Position numbers and translations under genes: made by a program. From the NCBI GenBank assembly GCA_903888485.1, contig CAISTS010000050.1, positions 1 to 64,000 of the forward strand: a stretch of DNA of 64,000 nt, given 5' to 3'. The DNA comes from an uncultured bacterium. Lineage in GTDB: Bacteria; Pseudomonadota; Alphaproteobacteria; Rhodospirillales; Rhodospirillaceae. Of this stretch, positions 17,287 through 27,657 are shown one piece after another. Position 1 is the stretch's first letter, and every line of letters starts with the position of its first letter. The notes below the pieces were generated by a model. It saw only the letters and a program-made list of their open reading frames with translations, had not been told where the DNA came from and searched no databases.

Positions 17287-17852
17287 CAGACCTGGGTGAT
17301 CTCCCCTTCCTTGTGCTTCAGGGAGTCATCGACCTTGGCGATGTACTGGTCGGTCATCTTCTGCACTTCGTCGTGGTACTTGCGCTGATCGTCCTGCGAG
17401 ATCACGCCGTCCTTTTCCATTTTCTTAAGCGCTTCGTTGCCGTCGCGGCGCACGTTGCGAATGGAAACACGGGCGTTTTCTGCGTATTTGTGCGCGACCT
17501 TGGTGAGCTCGGCGCGGCGCTCGGAGGTCAGCGGCGGGATCGGCACGCGGATCAGGGTGCCGTCGGTCATCGGGTTGAGGCCGAGGTTGGCGTCACGGAT
17601 GGCTTTCTCGACGGACTTGGCCAGGCCCTTGTCCCACACGGACACGGACAACAGGCGCGGCTCGGGCACCGAGACGCTGCCCACTTGATTCAACGGCATC
17701 TTCGAGCCGTAAGCATCCACTACGACGTTTTCGAGCAGCGCCGTCGAGGCGCGCCCGGTGCGCAAGCCCCCGAACTCCTTTTTGACGTGGTCGAGACTGA
17801 CCGCCATCTTGTGATCGAGATCTTTTTTCAGTTCCGCATAGTTCTGTGCCAT
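17286..17852 (-). CDS. frr: Ribosome recycling factor
   Basis: Splits post-termination ribosomes together with EF-G. The 188-residue product has the family pattern throughout: [24 protein letters not shown], the [19 protein letters not shown] block, [13 protein letters not shown], and a helical C-terminus with [25 protein letters not shown]. It sits 25 bases downstream of pyrH and overlaps uppS, the standard pyrH-frr-uppS order. Confidence 0.98.
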   Translation of the reverse strand: MAQNYAELKKDLDHKMAVSLDHVKKEFGGLRTGRASTALLENVVVDAYGSKMPLNQVGSVSVPEPRLLSVSVWDKGLAKSVEKAIRDANLGLNPMTDGTLIRVPIPPLTSERRAELTKVAHKYAENARVSIRNVRRDGNEALKKMEKDGVISQDDQRKYHDEVQKMTDQYIAKVDDSLKHKEGEITQV

Positions 17853-17877
17853 GACCTGCCCCCTTTCCTTCAGCTTC

Positions 17878-18606
17878 TCACGCCGCCTTCTCGGCGATCA
17901 CCGTGCACGTGCCTTTGCCTTCCAGCACGCGCATGACGGCGTTGTCTTCATGCATATTGAACACCACGATCGGCAGCTTGTTCTCACGCGCTAGCGCGAT
18001 GGCCGCGGTATCCATGACCCTGAGATCGTCGGCGATGACTTTGTCGAAAGTCAGGCGCTCGTAGCGCGTCGCCGCCTTGTTCTTCTTCGGATCGGAATCG
18101 TAAACGCCGTCCACCTGGGTCGCTTTCAAAAGCGCATCGCAGTTCATCTCGACGGCGCGCAAAGCGGCAGCCGTGTCGGTGGTGAAGAACGGATTGCCCG
18201 TGCCGGCGGCGAAAATCACCACGCGGCCCTTCTCCATGTGGCGCACGGCGCGCCGGCGGATATAGGACTCGCAGACCTGGGGCATGGCGATGGCCGACTG
18301 CACGCGGGTCGGCACGCCGGCGCCTTCGAGAGCGCTTTGGACGGCCAGCGCGTTGATGACTGTGGCCATCATGCCCATGTAGTCGGCGCTGGTGCGGTCC
18401 ATGCCGTGGGCCGCCTTGGAGACGCCGCGGAAGATGTTGCCGCCGCCGATGACGAGGCAGACTTGGCGCCCCGTGGCGATCACCTGCCGGATGTCGGCGG
18501 CTAGCTTCTGGACGGTCCCGCTGTGCAAGCCGTACTGGTCCGGGCCCATCAACCCCTCGCCCGAGACCTTCAGCAGCACGCGCTTGTACGGCAATCCCTG
18601 GACCAT
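17878..18606 (-). CDS. pyrH: UMP kinase
   Basis: Phosphorylates UMP to UDP in pyrimidine synthesis; hexameric amino-acid-kinase-fold enzyme. The 242-residue product shows [44 protein letters not shown] and the C-terminal [20 protein letters not shown] Shine-Dalgarno precedes the ATG. pyrH normally follows tsf closely; here it lies 2.9 kb away and behind a strong terminator (18653-18681). It must therefore have its own promoter, probably in the 45 bases between that terminator and the start, where TAAAAT is a possible -10 but no good -35 is visible. Confidence 0.97.
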   Translation of the reverse strand: MVQGLPYKRVLLKVSGEGLMGPDQYGLHSGTVQKLAADIRQVIATGRQVCLVIGGGNIFRGVSKAAHGMDRTSADYMGMMATVINALAVQSALEGAGVPTRVQSAIAMPQVCESYIRRRAVRHMEKGRVVIFAAGTGNPFFTTDTAAALRAVEMNCDALLKATQVDGVYDSDPKKNKAATRYERLTFDKVIADDLRVMDTAAIALARENKLPIVVFNMHEDNAVMRVLEGKGTCTVIAEKAA

Positions 18607-18652
18607 TCCCTACCCCTTTTCAGGCGCTTTCTTATTTTAGGCTAAGCCCATG

Positions 18653-18681
18653 AAAAAAGGGACGGTTTTGCCGTCCCTTTT
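18653..18681 (-). terminator. Bidirectional Rho-independent terminator upstream of pyrH
   Basis: A perfect 11-bp stem with a 5-nt loop: AAAAGGGACGG (18655-18665) and CCGTCCCTTTT (18671-18681). On the minus strand it is followed by a run of six or more T, so it ends transcription of the methyltransferase gene at 18784 and isolates pyrH from it. Confidence 0.85.
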
Positions 18682-18783
18682 GTCAGCGCGGCGGCGCGGC
18701 TGGCATCATATACCAAACCGCGCGCCCGTGAAGGGTGAAGAGATTGAGGACGCGGGTTCCCCCAAAGGGCAGACGGCAGGCCC

Positions 18784-19611
18784 TTACTGCCGCCAGAGCT
18801 TCGAGACCACGTTCCAATCGCTGGGCACGATTTCAATCCCCAGCGACGGGAGCGAGGTCGTCACGTTAAAATCGACCCCGGCGCCATACCGAAGCGCATT
18901 CTCGAACTCACTTTTCAGAACGCGCGAGGTGGGATTGAGCCCGCGGATGACCGCGAGCCCCGACGGCGCGCAGGCAATGACACTGAGCCGGAGGTCGGGG
19001 CGAAAGCGCGCCAGCGTGGGAAGGATGCGCCACACATCGCCGAGCCAGAACCGCGTATGCCGCTTGCGCGATGCGACGATTGGATTCAGCGGCAGGCAAT
19101 CGTGTACGAGCAGCGTGCCGTCCGGCGCACAAAACCGCTCGAGATTCACGAAATCCTCGAGCACGTTCTCAAACAGATGCATGCCGTCGATAAATCCGAG
19201 GGCGACCGGGGCGCCGCCCAAAATCTCGTCCAGGCGGCAATCAGCAAAAAATGCGCCGCTGGTCATCTGAAAGATTTGAACGGCGGGCGAAAGCGCGACC
19301 TTCAAGGCGGGCGCGGGATCAATGCCCACGCGGCGGCAGTCCCCGCGTGCCAGCACCATTGACTTGCCGCTCGCAACGCCAATCTCGACGTAGGTCGCGG
19401 GCTGCAGGCTCTCGTGTATGAGCGACAGAACCTCAGTGTATGACTTTCCGGGAAAGCGTATCTGTGCGAGCGCAAGATGCGCCTCGAGGCAATCGCTATC
19501 GATCGCAAGAGCCTGTTCAAGCACCTCTGCCGCTTGCGCGAATTGCTGCGCCTGGACTGCGACGTGCGCTTGCGACAGCAGATTTTGAAGGGGTTGGCTA
19601 AGCTGCGCCAT
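18784..19611 (-). CDS. TPR-containing class I SAM-dependent methyltransferase
   Basis: A 275-residue protein. The N-terminal 55 residues look like tetratricopeptide-type helices (AHVAVQAQQFAQAAEVLEQAL, IDSDCLEAHLALAQ). A Rossmann-type methyltransferase follows, with motif I YVEIGVASGKS at residues 74-84, a GIDPAP acidic strand end near 97, FIDGMHLFENV at 140-150 and LLVHDCLPL near 167. This resembles the Methyltransf_24 type common in polysaccharide and protein-glycosylation clusters. It is divergent from the glycosyltransferase-like gene at 19696 (84-bp gap) and followed by a strong terminator. It sits between tsf and pyrH, where alphaproteobacteria normally have nothing. The substrate is unknown; a glycan is my inference. 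Confidence 0.75.
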   Translation of the reverse strand: MAQLSQPLQNLLSQAHVAVQAQQFAQAAEVLEQALAIDSDCLEAHLALAQIRFPGKSYTEVLSLIHESLQPATYVEIGVASGKSMVLARGDCRRVGIDPAPALKVALSPAVQIFQMTSGAFFADCRLDEILGGAPVALGFIDGMHLFENVLEDFVNLERFCAPDGTLLVHDCLPLNPIVASRKRHTRFWLGDVWRILPTLARFRPDLRLSVIACAPSGLAVIRGLNPTSRVLKSEFENALRYGAGVDFNVTTSLPSLGIEIVPSDWNVVSKLWRQ

Positions 19612-19695
19612 GATCGCTTTTCATCCGCCGAAAATTGACAGCCTTGGTACGGAACGCTATGCAGATCGGCGCGGGTTGAACAAAGGGGCCATCAA

Positions 19696-20676
19696 GTGTC
19701 GGAAGTGACATCCAACGTCACGCTGATCGTGCCGACAGTTTATCACCGCGCCGAATTATTTGCCCAGACCCTGAAGTATTTCAGCCACGTCGGCTGGCGC
19801 GGCCCCATTATTGTCAGCGACCACAGTCCAAAAGAGCATCTGGACGCGATCCGGAGCATCGTGGGGACATTCGGCGACCTGAACGTGCGCCTGCGCGTGG
19901 ACCCGCCTGACGCGCATTTCCTCGCCCGTCTCGTGCGCTGCGCCGAGGATGCGCAGACGGACTATGTTCACCTGCATGCGGACGATGACTTCGTGGCGTT
20001 CGCCACGCTCGCGCGCCTGTTTGAGGTTATGGAACGCGATCCCGGCTGCGCGGCGGCCATGGGCGTGAACATCCATTTCAATATCGCGACGCAAGGTTTT
20101 GCTGTGTTGACCAAGACCGGCTGCACGCAGCCGGATGCTTTTACGCGCCTCCTGTCTCAGCTCGAGAAGTTTTCGTCGGTCCTCTACGCCCTGCGGCGGC
20201 GGGGCGAATTCATCGACAGCATGTCTTATGCCGAGGCCCACTGCCCCGACGTACAGTTTTGGCAATATCTCGAAACCTGTCAGGCCGTGCTCAGCGGCAC
20301 GGTGGCGATCATCGACGAGCTCCACTATGCGCGCCAGGTGCATGCAAAGAAGTGGTCGAACCAATTGGTCAAAGAGCGATCACCCGATCACTTTCCGCAG
20401 CTTATCTTGTCGGCGCACTTTCAGCCGCGCGTTGCCGCCTTTCGCACGGCGTTGGTCGACTCTTGCGCGCGGCACGAAATTGCGGTGGACCACACCGCCC
20501 TCGATGATGGACTCATTCGCCTCCTGCACCATGGTCTTGGCGTTATGGGACTGCCGGACCGGCGCACGACGAACGAACTCGTGTCAGGGCAGGACCAGAT
20601 GATGAAGCGCCTTCAGGATGCGAACGACCCGGCTCGCAAAGCGATGATTCAAATCTACGAAGCGATCAGCGCTTAG
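19696..20676 (+). CDS. Glycosyltransferase-like protein (TIGR00180/GT-A type)
   Basis: A 326-residue protein with a GT-A-like N-terminal half: first strand VTLIVPTVYHRAELFAQTLKYF, then IIVSDHSP, a stretch resembling NARN (FLARLVRCAEDAQTDYV), and an acidic metal-site motif HADDDF at residues 94-99. The C-terminal half is helical and unlike common domains. This matches the TIGR00180 family of putative glycosyltransferases in surface-glycan loci. The start is GTG at 19696; no strong Shine-Dalgarno is visible. The stop shares bases with the stop of the convergent oxygenase gene (TTAG at 20673-20676). Sugar donor and acceptor cannot be told. Confidence 0.65.
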   Translation: MSEVTSNVTLIVPTVYHRAELFAQTLKYFSHVGWRGPIIVSDHSPKEHLDAIRSIVGTFGDLNVRLRVDPPDAHFLARLVRCAEDAQTDYVHLHADDDFVAFATLARLFEVMERDPGCAAAMGVNIHFNIATQGFAVLTKTGCTQPDAFTRLLSQLEKFSSVLYALRRRGEFIDSMSYAEAHCPDVQFWQYLETCQAVLSGTVAIIDELHYARQVHAKKWSNQLVKERSPDHFPQLILSAHFQPRVAAFRTALVDSCARHEIAVDHTALDDGLIRLLHHGLGVMGLPDRRTTNELVSGQDQMMKRLQDANDPARKAMIQIYEAISA

Positions 20677-21455
20677 CCATCAACTTTGATGTCGAAAAAC
20701 AGGATATCGCGCCGACGGTTAGGATCGGTGACCGGCTCGACGCCGTGAAAACACACCGAAGACTTCGGAAATGCGAGCAGCGTATTGGGAACATACGGCG
20801 CCGTTCCGGCGAGATCGAACAACTCGCGCTCGAGAATGCGTCCGCCGACATTCGACAGGCCGGGCGCCTTAGGCGCGTAGAGGGATGTCCCCAGCTCCGG
20901 GTGAGCGCTGTCCTCAGGCAGATAGAACAGCGCCGATACAAGCTTCCGTGGACTATCCGTATGCGGCGGAAGCGCATAATTTACCAGATCGCGGATCAAG
21001 AAAATCTCACCCTGCACTCCGGGCTTTGACTCAAAACCGGGAATGTCGCCGGCTTCCGCGCGTGCGCGAATTTGCGCACCGAAGACGCCGAGCCACAGTT
21101 TGATGAATTCGTCGTCGGAGTAGACTGTAAAAAGCGCACTCCAGAAGTCCCGACCGGCCGGTTCCAACCCCGAAGCGGTCAGATCCTTGGGGAACAGACT
21201 GTAGCGCGACGGACTATATGTTTTCGGCACACGTCCGCTCTGAACCAACGGCACATAGTTGTCGGTCGGCGGAAGGAACTTCCGGAGCTGCGCGTAGAAC
21301 GCGTCCGGAAAAACGTTCTCGACATAGATGTGCGGGAACGGAGTCTCGCGCAGCTTCGCCGCGGAGATACGTTCCATCGTGTGACGCTTCGCCGCCGCGA
21401 TGATATCGGTCGAGCCGTCAAGCGATGGAACGGGTGCGGTCATGGCCGGCGACAC
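20673..21455 (-). CDS. 2-oxoglutarate/Fe(II)-dependent oxygenase family protein
   Basis: A 260-residue protein with a complete double-stranded beta-helix metal site: HTD at residues 165-167 (HTDSPRKLVSALFYLP), distal His237 in CFHGVEPV, and a 2-oxoglutarate-binding Arg in the RRRDILFFD segment (247-249). PHIYVENVFPDAFYAQL near residue 42 is typical of the prolyl-4-hydroxylase-like subgroup found in glycan and secondary-metabolite loci. It begins 27 bases after the tsf stop on the same strand, so rpsB-tsf transcription may read into it; I see no terminator between them. The substrate is unknown. Confidence 0.8.
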   Translation of the reverse strand: MSPAMTAPVPSLDGSTDIIAAAKRHTMERISAAKLRETPFPHIYVENVFPDAFYAQLRKFLPPTDNYVPLVQSGRVPKTYSPSRYSLFPKDLTASGLEPAGRDFWSALFTVYSDDEFIKLWLGVFGAQIRARAEAGDIPGFESKPGVQGEIFLIRDLVNYALPPHTDSPRKLVSALFYLPEDSAHPELGTSLYAPKAPGLSNVGGRILERELFDLAGTAPYVPNTLLAFPKSSVCFHGVEPVTDPNRRRDILFFDIKVDG

Positions 21456-21482
21456 TCACGCGGCAAAGACGTGGCAGCGGCC

Positions 21483-22415
21483 TTAGGCTTTCACGCCCGA
21501 GACCGCCGCAACTTCCGCCGCGAAGTCCTTTTCTTCCTTTTGGATGCCCTCGCCCAAGGCGAAGCGCACGAAGCCAGTCAACTTGACCGGCGCGCCGATT
21601 TCCTTGGCGGCCTTCTCGACAGCCTGCGAGACCTTGGTCTTGTCGTCCATGATGTAGGGCTGCTCCAGAAGCACCACTTCCTCGTAGTACTTACGCACGC
21701 GGCCGATCACCATCTTCTCGACGATGTCGGCCGGCTTGCCCGAAGCGGCAGCCTGGTCACGGTAAATGGCCTTCTCACGCTCGAGAGCGGCGCCATCCAC
21801 GGAATCAATCGACAGCGCATCGGGCTTGGCGGCGGCCACATGCATGGCGAGTTGCTTGCCGAGCGCGATGAGCGCGTCCTTGTTGCCAGTCGATTCAAGG
21901 GCCACCAGCACGCCGATCTTGCCGATGCCCGGCTTGGCAGCCGTGTGGATGTAGGTCGTCACCACGCCCTGGCCAACGGAAAGCGTCGCGCCGCGGCGGA
22001 TGTTCATGTTCTCGCCGATGGTGGCGATGAGGTGCGTGAGCTGCTCGCTCACGGTACGGCTCTCGCCCGGGAACGGGAGGGACTTCAGTTTCTCGATGTC
22101 GCCCATGGCGGCGAGCGTGAGCTTGCTGGCAGTTTCAACGAAAGCCTGGAAGGTCTCGTTGCGCGCGACGAAATCGGTCTCGGCGTTCACTTCCAGCACG
22201 GCGCCGGCGTTGCCTTCGGTGGCGACGCCCACGAGGCCTTCGGCGGCGACGCGGCCCGACTTCTTGGCGGCCTGCGAGAGGCCCTTCTTACGCAGCCAGT
22301 CGATGGCCGCTTCCATGTCGCCCGCCGTCTCGCCGAGCGCTTTCTTACAGTCCATCATGCCCGCGCCGGTCTTCTCGCGCAGGTCCTTCACCATTTGGGA
22401 GGTCACTTCAGCCAT
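21483..22415 (-). CDS. tsf: Translation elongation factor Ts
   Basis: Guanine-nucleotide exchange factor for EF-Tu. The 310-residue product has the N-terminal UBA-like domain with [19 protein letters not shown], the core [11 protein letters not shown] and [17 protein letters not shown], and a dimerisation domain. It follows rpsB after a 108-bp gap, the universal rpsB-tsf arrangement. Downstream, the expected pyrH is replaced by an inserted gene 27 bases away. Confidence 0.98.
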   Translation of the reverse strand: MAEVTSQMVKDLREKTGAGMMDCKKALGETAGDMEAAIDWLRKKGLSQAAKKSGRVAAEGLVGVATEGNAGAVLEVNAETDFVARNETFQAFVETASKLTLAAMGDIEKLKSLPFPGESRTVSEQLTHLIATIGENMNIRRGATLSVGQGVVTTYIHTAAKPGIGKIGVLVALESTGNKDALIALGKQLAMHVAAAKPDALSIDSVDGAALEREKAIYRDQAAASGKPADIVEKMVIGRVRKYYEEVVLLEQPYIMDDKTKVSQAVEKAAKEIGAPVKLTGFVRFALGEGIQKEEKDFAAEVAAVSGVKA

Positions 22416-22523
22416 GGGAATCCTCTTGATCGAAAAGCAGCCGGCGCTGTCTTACGCTAAAGACAGCGCCGCCGCGTATGAAAGTGCGGAGAGAAAAGCA
22501 GCGGACGCTTTGAAAGCGAACGC

Positions 22524-23390
<867 letters not shown>

Positions 23391-23511
23391 GTGGGTATCC
23401 TTTTCTTCCGGTTAGACCTCCGCAGGTGGTGGAATCAGGCTTTTGGCCCGACACCGGAATGGACCTTTGGAACACCCAAAGCGCCCGCACCCGCGTGTGG
23501 AATGACGCGGT

Positions 23512-23540
23512 GTGTAAGGTATTGAAGTGGTAAAGACAAT
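23512..23540 (-). promoter_or_regulatory. Putative rpsB promoter
   Basis: On the minus strand TTGTCT (23535-23540) and TACACA (23512-23517) are 17 bp apart, 121 bases before the rpsB ATG. The -35 is good and the -10 is weak. Confidence 0.4.
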
Positions 23541-23584
23541 GGCGGGATTGAGAAATGCTCCAACCCATTGAATTATATTAACTT

Positions 23585-23670
23585 GTCACCCCCGCGAAAG
23601 CGGGGGTCCATGGTGCCAAGTCCACGGACTGTGCGGAGCATGAGTGGGTACCCGCCTTCACGGGTATGAC
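23585..23670. repeat. REP/MITE-like intergenic repeat with inverted ends
   Basis: The element starts GTCACCCCCGCGAAAGCGGG and ends CCCGCCTTCACGGGTATGAC. The two ends are imperfect inverted copies, and each forms its own small hairpin (CCCCCGC-GAAA-GCGGGGG and CCCG-CCTTCA-CGGG). Read on the minus strand it encodes VIPVKAGTH and WTPAFAGVT, a signature of repeats dispersed through many alphaproteobacterial genomes. Only one copy is in this window. Confidence 0.75.
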
Positions 23671-23728
23671 AAACGGGGACCAAAACATTGACGTCACGCG
23701 TTTTGGCCAACATATCGACGGGATGAAC

Positions 23729-24142
23729 ATGAAGCTCAACCGCGAAGCTATCGAATCAGCCGTCCGTGACGCCATGGCCCGGGTCAGCCCGCGCGACCTT
23801 CTGAAACTGGCCCAGCGTTGGCCGACGCTGCGCCGTCTGATCCGAGGCCCCCTCGCCGACCTTGCCGACGATGTAATGACGCTCGTCGCCATGGTTAAGG
23901 ACTATGCCGCCGGGAACTACCGCGAAGTGCCGCAGAAAAGCGTGCTCGCAGCCGCGGCGGCGCTCTTTTACATCCTCAATCCGTTCGATCTCATTCCCGA
24001 CCTCGTGCCCGCGCTGGGACTCATGGACGACGCCGCCGTGCTGACAATGGTGGTTAAAGCCATCCAGTCGGACGTGCACAACTACCGCAGCTGGACACAC
24101 AAGGCGGCGCGGCGGATGCGCCAGATCGTGGCGAAGATCTAA
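23729..24142 (+). CDS. YkvA/DUF1232 family small membrane-associated protein
   Basis: A 137-residue protein starting MKLNREAIESAVRD. It carries the DUF1232 hallmark LFYILNPFDLIPDLVPALGLMDDAAVL in the C-terminal half, a short hydrophobic hairpin with the NPFDLIPD motif. The open frame begins upstream at 23666 inside the intergenic repeat. I prefer the ATG at 23729, which has GGGA five bases in front; ATG 23723 is a close alternative. The stop overlaps the convergent dnaE stop in a CTAA at 24139-24142. The molecular function of the family is not known. Confidence 0.8.
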   Translation: MKLNREAIESAVRDAMARVSPRDLLKLAQRWPTLRRLIRGPLADLADDVMTLVAMVKDYAAGNYREVPQKSVLAAAAALFYILNPFDLIPDLVPALGLMDDAAVLTMVVKAIQSDVHNYRSWTHKAARRMRQIVAKI

Positions 24143-27100
24143 AACTCCCGCATCTCCACGATGCCGGGCAGGTTCTTGAGGCCCGAGAGCGTTTTGGGCT
24201 GGATGGCATAGCTGCCTTCCAGCGCCACTTCGATCCAGTGACCATTGGAACGCGTCTCCAGCAAGATGCGGCCCTTGCCGCGGCCGTCGCTGTTGATCAG
24301 GTCCTGGAACTGATCGACCGGCAGCTCGGACGAAATCCGGATCTTGAGATTGCGCAAGGTCGCGGCGAGCACCTTTTCCAAAGGGTCAACGCGGTTGGCC
24401 AGCAGGCGCACCTTGTCGTTCTCGATCTGCGCATCGAGCGTGAGCAAAAGCGGCATTTCGGAATCGAGCAGCTCGCGCGAGGCGGCGAGCACCTCGGAGA
24501 ACATCATGCACTCGAAGGTGCCGGTGTCGTCCGACAGGATAACGAACGCGTATTTATTGCCGCGCTTTCCGATGCGCTCGCGCTTGCTGGCGAACGTGCC
24601 CGCCATCTTGATCGGCTTCGTGCAATCCTGCGCAGTCAGGGCCTCGAGGTCTTTGGCTTTGACGACCTTTAGGGATTCAAGCGTGCCCGAATAGGCATCA
24701 AGCGGATGGGCGGACAGATAGAACCCAATAGCATCGTGCTCGGCGTTGAGGCGCTCCATCTTGCGCCAGTCCAGCACGGTGGGCAGCGAGAGCTTGCTGG
24801 ACTTGTCGTCGGCTCCGAAGAGGCTCACCTGCTTCGACGTGCGGTCGCTGGCCTTGGCCTGCGCGTGACGCAAGATGATCTCGGCGCCATCGTAGAGTTG
24901 GGCGCGGTTGGGATGGATGGCGTCGAAGGCGCCGGACTTCACCAGGTTTTCGAGCAGGCGCTTGTTGATGACGCCGGCATCCATGCGATTGGCGAAATCG
25001 CTGATGTCCTTGAAGGGCCCCGCCTTAGTGCGCGCCGTCACCACATCTTCCATCGCGCCGACGCCGACGTTCTTGATGGCCGCGAGCGCATAGCGGATCG
25101 CGCCATCGTCGACCGTGAACGTCACGCCCGACTTGTTGATGTCCGGCGGCAGGATCGTAATGCCCATGCGCGACAGCTCGCTGCGGAACGCCGCGAGCTT
25201 GTCGGTGTTGTGCATGTCGAGCGTCATGGACGCGGCCATGAATTCGACGGGATAGTTGGCCTTCAGATATGCGGTCTGGTAGGCGACCAGCGCATAGGCC
25301 GCGGCGTGCGACTTGTTGAAGCCGTACCCTGCGAATTTGTCGATCGTATCGAAGATGACTGACGCGCGCTCACGATTGAGGCCGCACGCAGCGGCGCCTT
25401 CGATGAAGTTGGCGCGCTGCGCGTCCATCTCGGATTGGATCTTCTTACCCATGGCGCGGCGCAAAAGATCGGCGCCGCCGAGGCTGTAGCCGGCCAGGAT
25501 CTGCGCGGCCTGCATGACCTGCTCCTGGTAAACCATGATCCCGTAGGTCTCCTTCAGGATCGGCTCCAGCATCGGATGCATGTAGTCAATCGGCTCGGTG
25601 CCCTGCTTTCGGTTGATGAAGGCCGGAATATTGTCCATCGGGCCTGGGCGATAGAGCGCCACAACGGCGATCAAATCCTCGAACACGTCGGGCTTCAGCT
25701 TGCGCAGCACGTCGCGCATGCCCGTACTTTCAAACTGGAACACGCCCGCCGCATCGGCCCGGCTCAGCATCTCGTAGGTCTTGCGGTCGTCGAGCGGCAA
25801 GGTCGCGACGTCGAGGTCGATCCCGCGCAGGCGCAACAACTTAACGGCACGATCGATGACGGTGAGCGTCTTGAGGCCGAGGAAGTCGAACTTCACAAGG
25901 CCCGCCTGCTCCACCCACTTCATGTTGAACTGGGTCACCGGCATGTCGGAGCCGGGATCGCGGTAGAGCGGCACGAGGTCGGCGAGCGGACGGTCGCCAA
26001 TCACAAGGCCCGCCGCGTGGGTGGAGGCGTGCGCGTAGAGACCCTCCAGCTTCAATGAGATATCCAGCAGATGACGCACGTTGTCGTCGGCGTCGCGCAA
26101 GTTCTGCAGCTCGGGCTCGGACTCGATGGCCTCCTTGAGCGATACCGGATTGGCGGGGTTCATCGGCACGAGCTTGCAGATCTTGTCGACGTAACCGAGC
26201 GGCATCTCAAGCACGCGCCCGACGCCGCGCAGCACCGCACGCGCCTGCAATTTACCGAAGGTGATGATCTGCGCGACGCGGTCTTTGCCGTATTCGCGCT
26301 GGACGTAATTGATGACCTCGCCCCGCCGATCCTGGCAGAAGTCGATGTCGAAGTCGGGCATCGAGATACGTTCGGGATTGAGGAAGCGCTCAAACAGTAG
26401 GTTGAAGCGCAAAGGGTCGAGGTCGGTGACCGTCAGCGCCCAGGCGACGACCGAACCCGCGCCCGAACCACGCCCCGGGCCCACCGGGATACCCTGTTCC
26501 TTGGCCCACTGGATGAAGTCCGCAACGATCATGAAGTAACCCGCGAAGCCCATCTTCACGATCATGGCGACTTCGTACTCCAACCGCTCGCGATAGGGCC
26601 TGGCGGCCGCCGCGCGCGCGTCGTCGTCCATGCCGTCTTTCCAGACGTGCGTCTTCAGCCGCCGCTCCAAGCCTGCCGAGGCTAGCTCGCGCAGGGCCTC
26701 TTCCTCGGTGCGGTCGCCGGTCTTGGGCGAACGCGGCAGGATGGGCTTCCTCTCGTCCACCTTGAAGGCACAGCGCCGCGCGATGACGAGCGTGTTGCTG
26801 ACTGCCTCTGGGATGTCGGCGAACAGCTGGACCATCTCCTGGGCGGACTTGAAACGATGTTGCGGCGTCAGGCGACGGCGGCCCTGCACTGAGACGAAGG
26901 ATTTTTCCGCCATGCAGATGAGCGCGTCGTGCGCTTCGAACATGGCTTCGTCGGCGAAGAAGCATTCGTTAGTCGCGACGAGCGGAATGTCATGGGCATA
27001 GGCCATCTCGATCAGCGCCGGCTCGATGCGCTCCTCGGCCTTGATGCCGTGGCGCATGAGCTCGATGTAAAGCCGGTTCGGGAACATCGACTTCAGCCGC

Positions 27101-27606
27101 GCAAGGATCTCCTCGGTTTTGGGCCGCTGGCCTTCGAGCAGATGGCGCCCGAGCGTGCCGGCGGGCCCGCCGGTCAGCGCGATCAGCCCGGCGCTCGCGG
27201 CGGCCACGTCGGCCCAGCTCACCTGCGGCGTCTCGCCCGTCGTGGTTTCGAGAAACGCTTTGCTCACGAGCTTGAGCAGGCCCGCGTAACCCGCCGCGTT
27301 CTGCACCAGCAGCACCAGTTGGTCCGGCTCGGGCAGACGCCCGCCTTGGCCGTGGCCGGTCTGCACGTCCTCGCGGCGCACGGAGACTTGGCAGCCGATG
27401 ATGGGCTGCACGCCGTTTTTGGCGCACTCGGATGAGAACTCCAGCGCGCCGAACAGATTGCGAGTGTCGGTCAGGGCCACCGCCGGCATGGCGTTGGCGA
27501 CACACAAGCCGACGAGCTTCGGAATCTTGATGGCGCCTTCGGCCATGGAATAGGCCGAGTGCACGCGCAGGTGCACAAAGGGCGCGTAAGGAGCGGATGC
27601 GTTCAT
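24139..27606 (-). CDS. dnaE: DNA polymerase III subunit alpha
   Basis: Replicative polymerase catalytic subunit, 1155 residues. Order: N-terminal PHP domain (HLRVHSAYSMAEGA; the metal motif is degenerate, TDTRNLFGALE, so no proofreading there), the C-family palm with PDFDIDFCQDRR near residue 417, thumb and fingers with DGRAAGVFQFESTGM-type segments and GFNKSHAAAYALVAYQTAYLK, helix-hairpin-helix, then an OB fold (TFASKRERIGKRGNKYAFVILSD) and C-terminal domain. It is the DnaE1 type. Two inverted DnaA boxes lie 52-72 bases upstream of the ATG. It is convergent with the YkvA gene, with overlapping stops. Confidence 0.98.
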   Translation of the reverse strand: MNASAPYAPFVHLRVHSAYSMAEGAIKIPKLVGLCVANAMPAVALTDTRNLFGALEFSSECAKNGVQPIIGCQVSVRREDVQTGHGQGGRLPEPDQLVLLVQNAAGYAGLLKLVSKAFLETTTGETPQVSWADVAAASAGLIALTGGPAGTLGRHLLEGQRPKTEEILARLKSMFPNRLYIELMRHGIKAEERIEPALIEMAYAHDIPLVATNECFFADEAMFEAHDALICMAEKSFVSVQGRRRLTPQHRFKSAQEMVQLFADIPEAVSNTLVIARRCAFKVDERKPILPRSPKTGDRTEEEALRELASAGLERRLKTHVWKDGMDDDARAAAARPYRERLEYEVAMIVKMGFAGYFMIVADFIQWAKEQGIPVGPGRGSGAGSVVAWALTVTDLDPLRFNLLFERFLNPERISMPDFDIDFCQDRRGEVINYVQREYGKDRVAQIITFGKLQARAVLRGVGRVLEMPLGYVDKICKLVPMNPANPVSLKEAIESEPELQNLRDADDNVRHLLDISLKLEGLYAHASTHAAGLVIGDRPLADLVPLYRDPGSDMPVTQFNMKWVEQAGLVKFDFLGLKTLTVIDRAVKLLRLRGIDLDVATLPLDDRKTYEMLSRADAAGVFQFESTGMRDVLRKLKPDVFEDLIAVVALYRPGPMDNIPAFINRKQGTEPIDYMHPMLEPILKETYGIMVYQEQVMQAAQILAGYSLGGADLLRRAMGKKIQSEMDAQRANFIEGAAACGLNRERASVIFDTIDKFAGYGFNKSHAAAYALVAYQTAYLKANYPVEFMAASMTLDMHNTDKLAAFRSELSRMGITILPPDINKSGVTFTVDDGAIRYALAAIKNVGVGAMEDVVTARTKAGPFKDISDFANRMDAGVINKRLLENLVKSGAFDAIHPNRAQLYDGAEIILRHAQAKASDRTSKQVSLFGADDKSSKLSLPTVLDWRKMERLNAEHDAIGFYLSAHPLDAYSGTLESLKVVKAKDLEALTAQDCTKPIKMAGTFASKRERIGKRGNKYAFVILSDDTGTFECMMFSEVLAASRELLDSEMPLLLTLDAQIENDKVRLLANRVDPLEKVLAATLRNLKIRISSELPVDQFQDLINSDGRGKGRILLETRSNGHWIEVALEGSYAIQPKTLSGLKNLPGIVEMREF

Positions 27607-27657
27607 GCGCCAGAGAATTCCACATCGCGCGGTGTCTCGTCACGCACGCTCGGCGGG

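Larger units (their letters stand above)
23391..23728. other. Intergenic region between rpsB and the YkvA-type gene
   Basis: This 338-bp gap is divergent. It holds the rpsB 5' leader and promoter candidate (to 23540) and an 86-bp dispersed-repeat element (23585-23670). Short open frames here (for example on the minus strand from 23568) have no recognisable product, and the minus-strand frame across the repeat encodes the WTPAFAGVT-type peptide commonly produced by such repeats. Confidence 0.6.

Noticed and set aside
23578-23892. 104-codon minus-strand open frame across the intergenic repeat
   Set aside because: Its C-terminal peptide (WTPAFAGVT type) is the known by-product of a dispersed repeat, and the rest is antisense to the YkvA gene.
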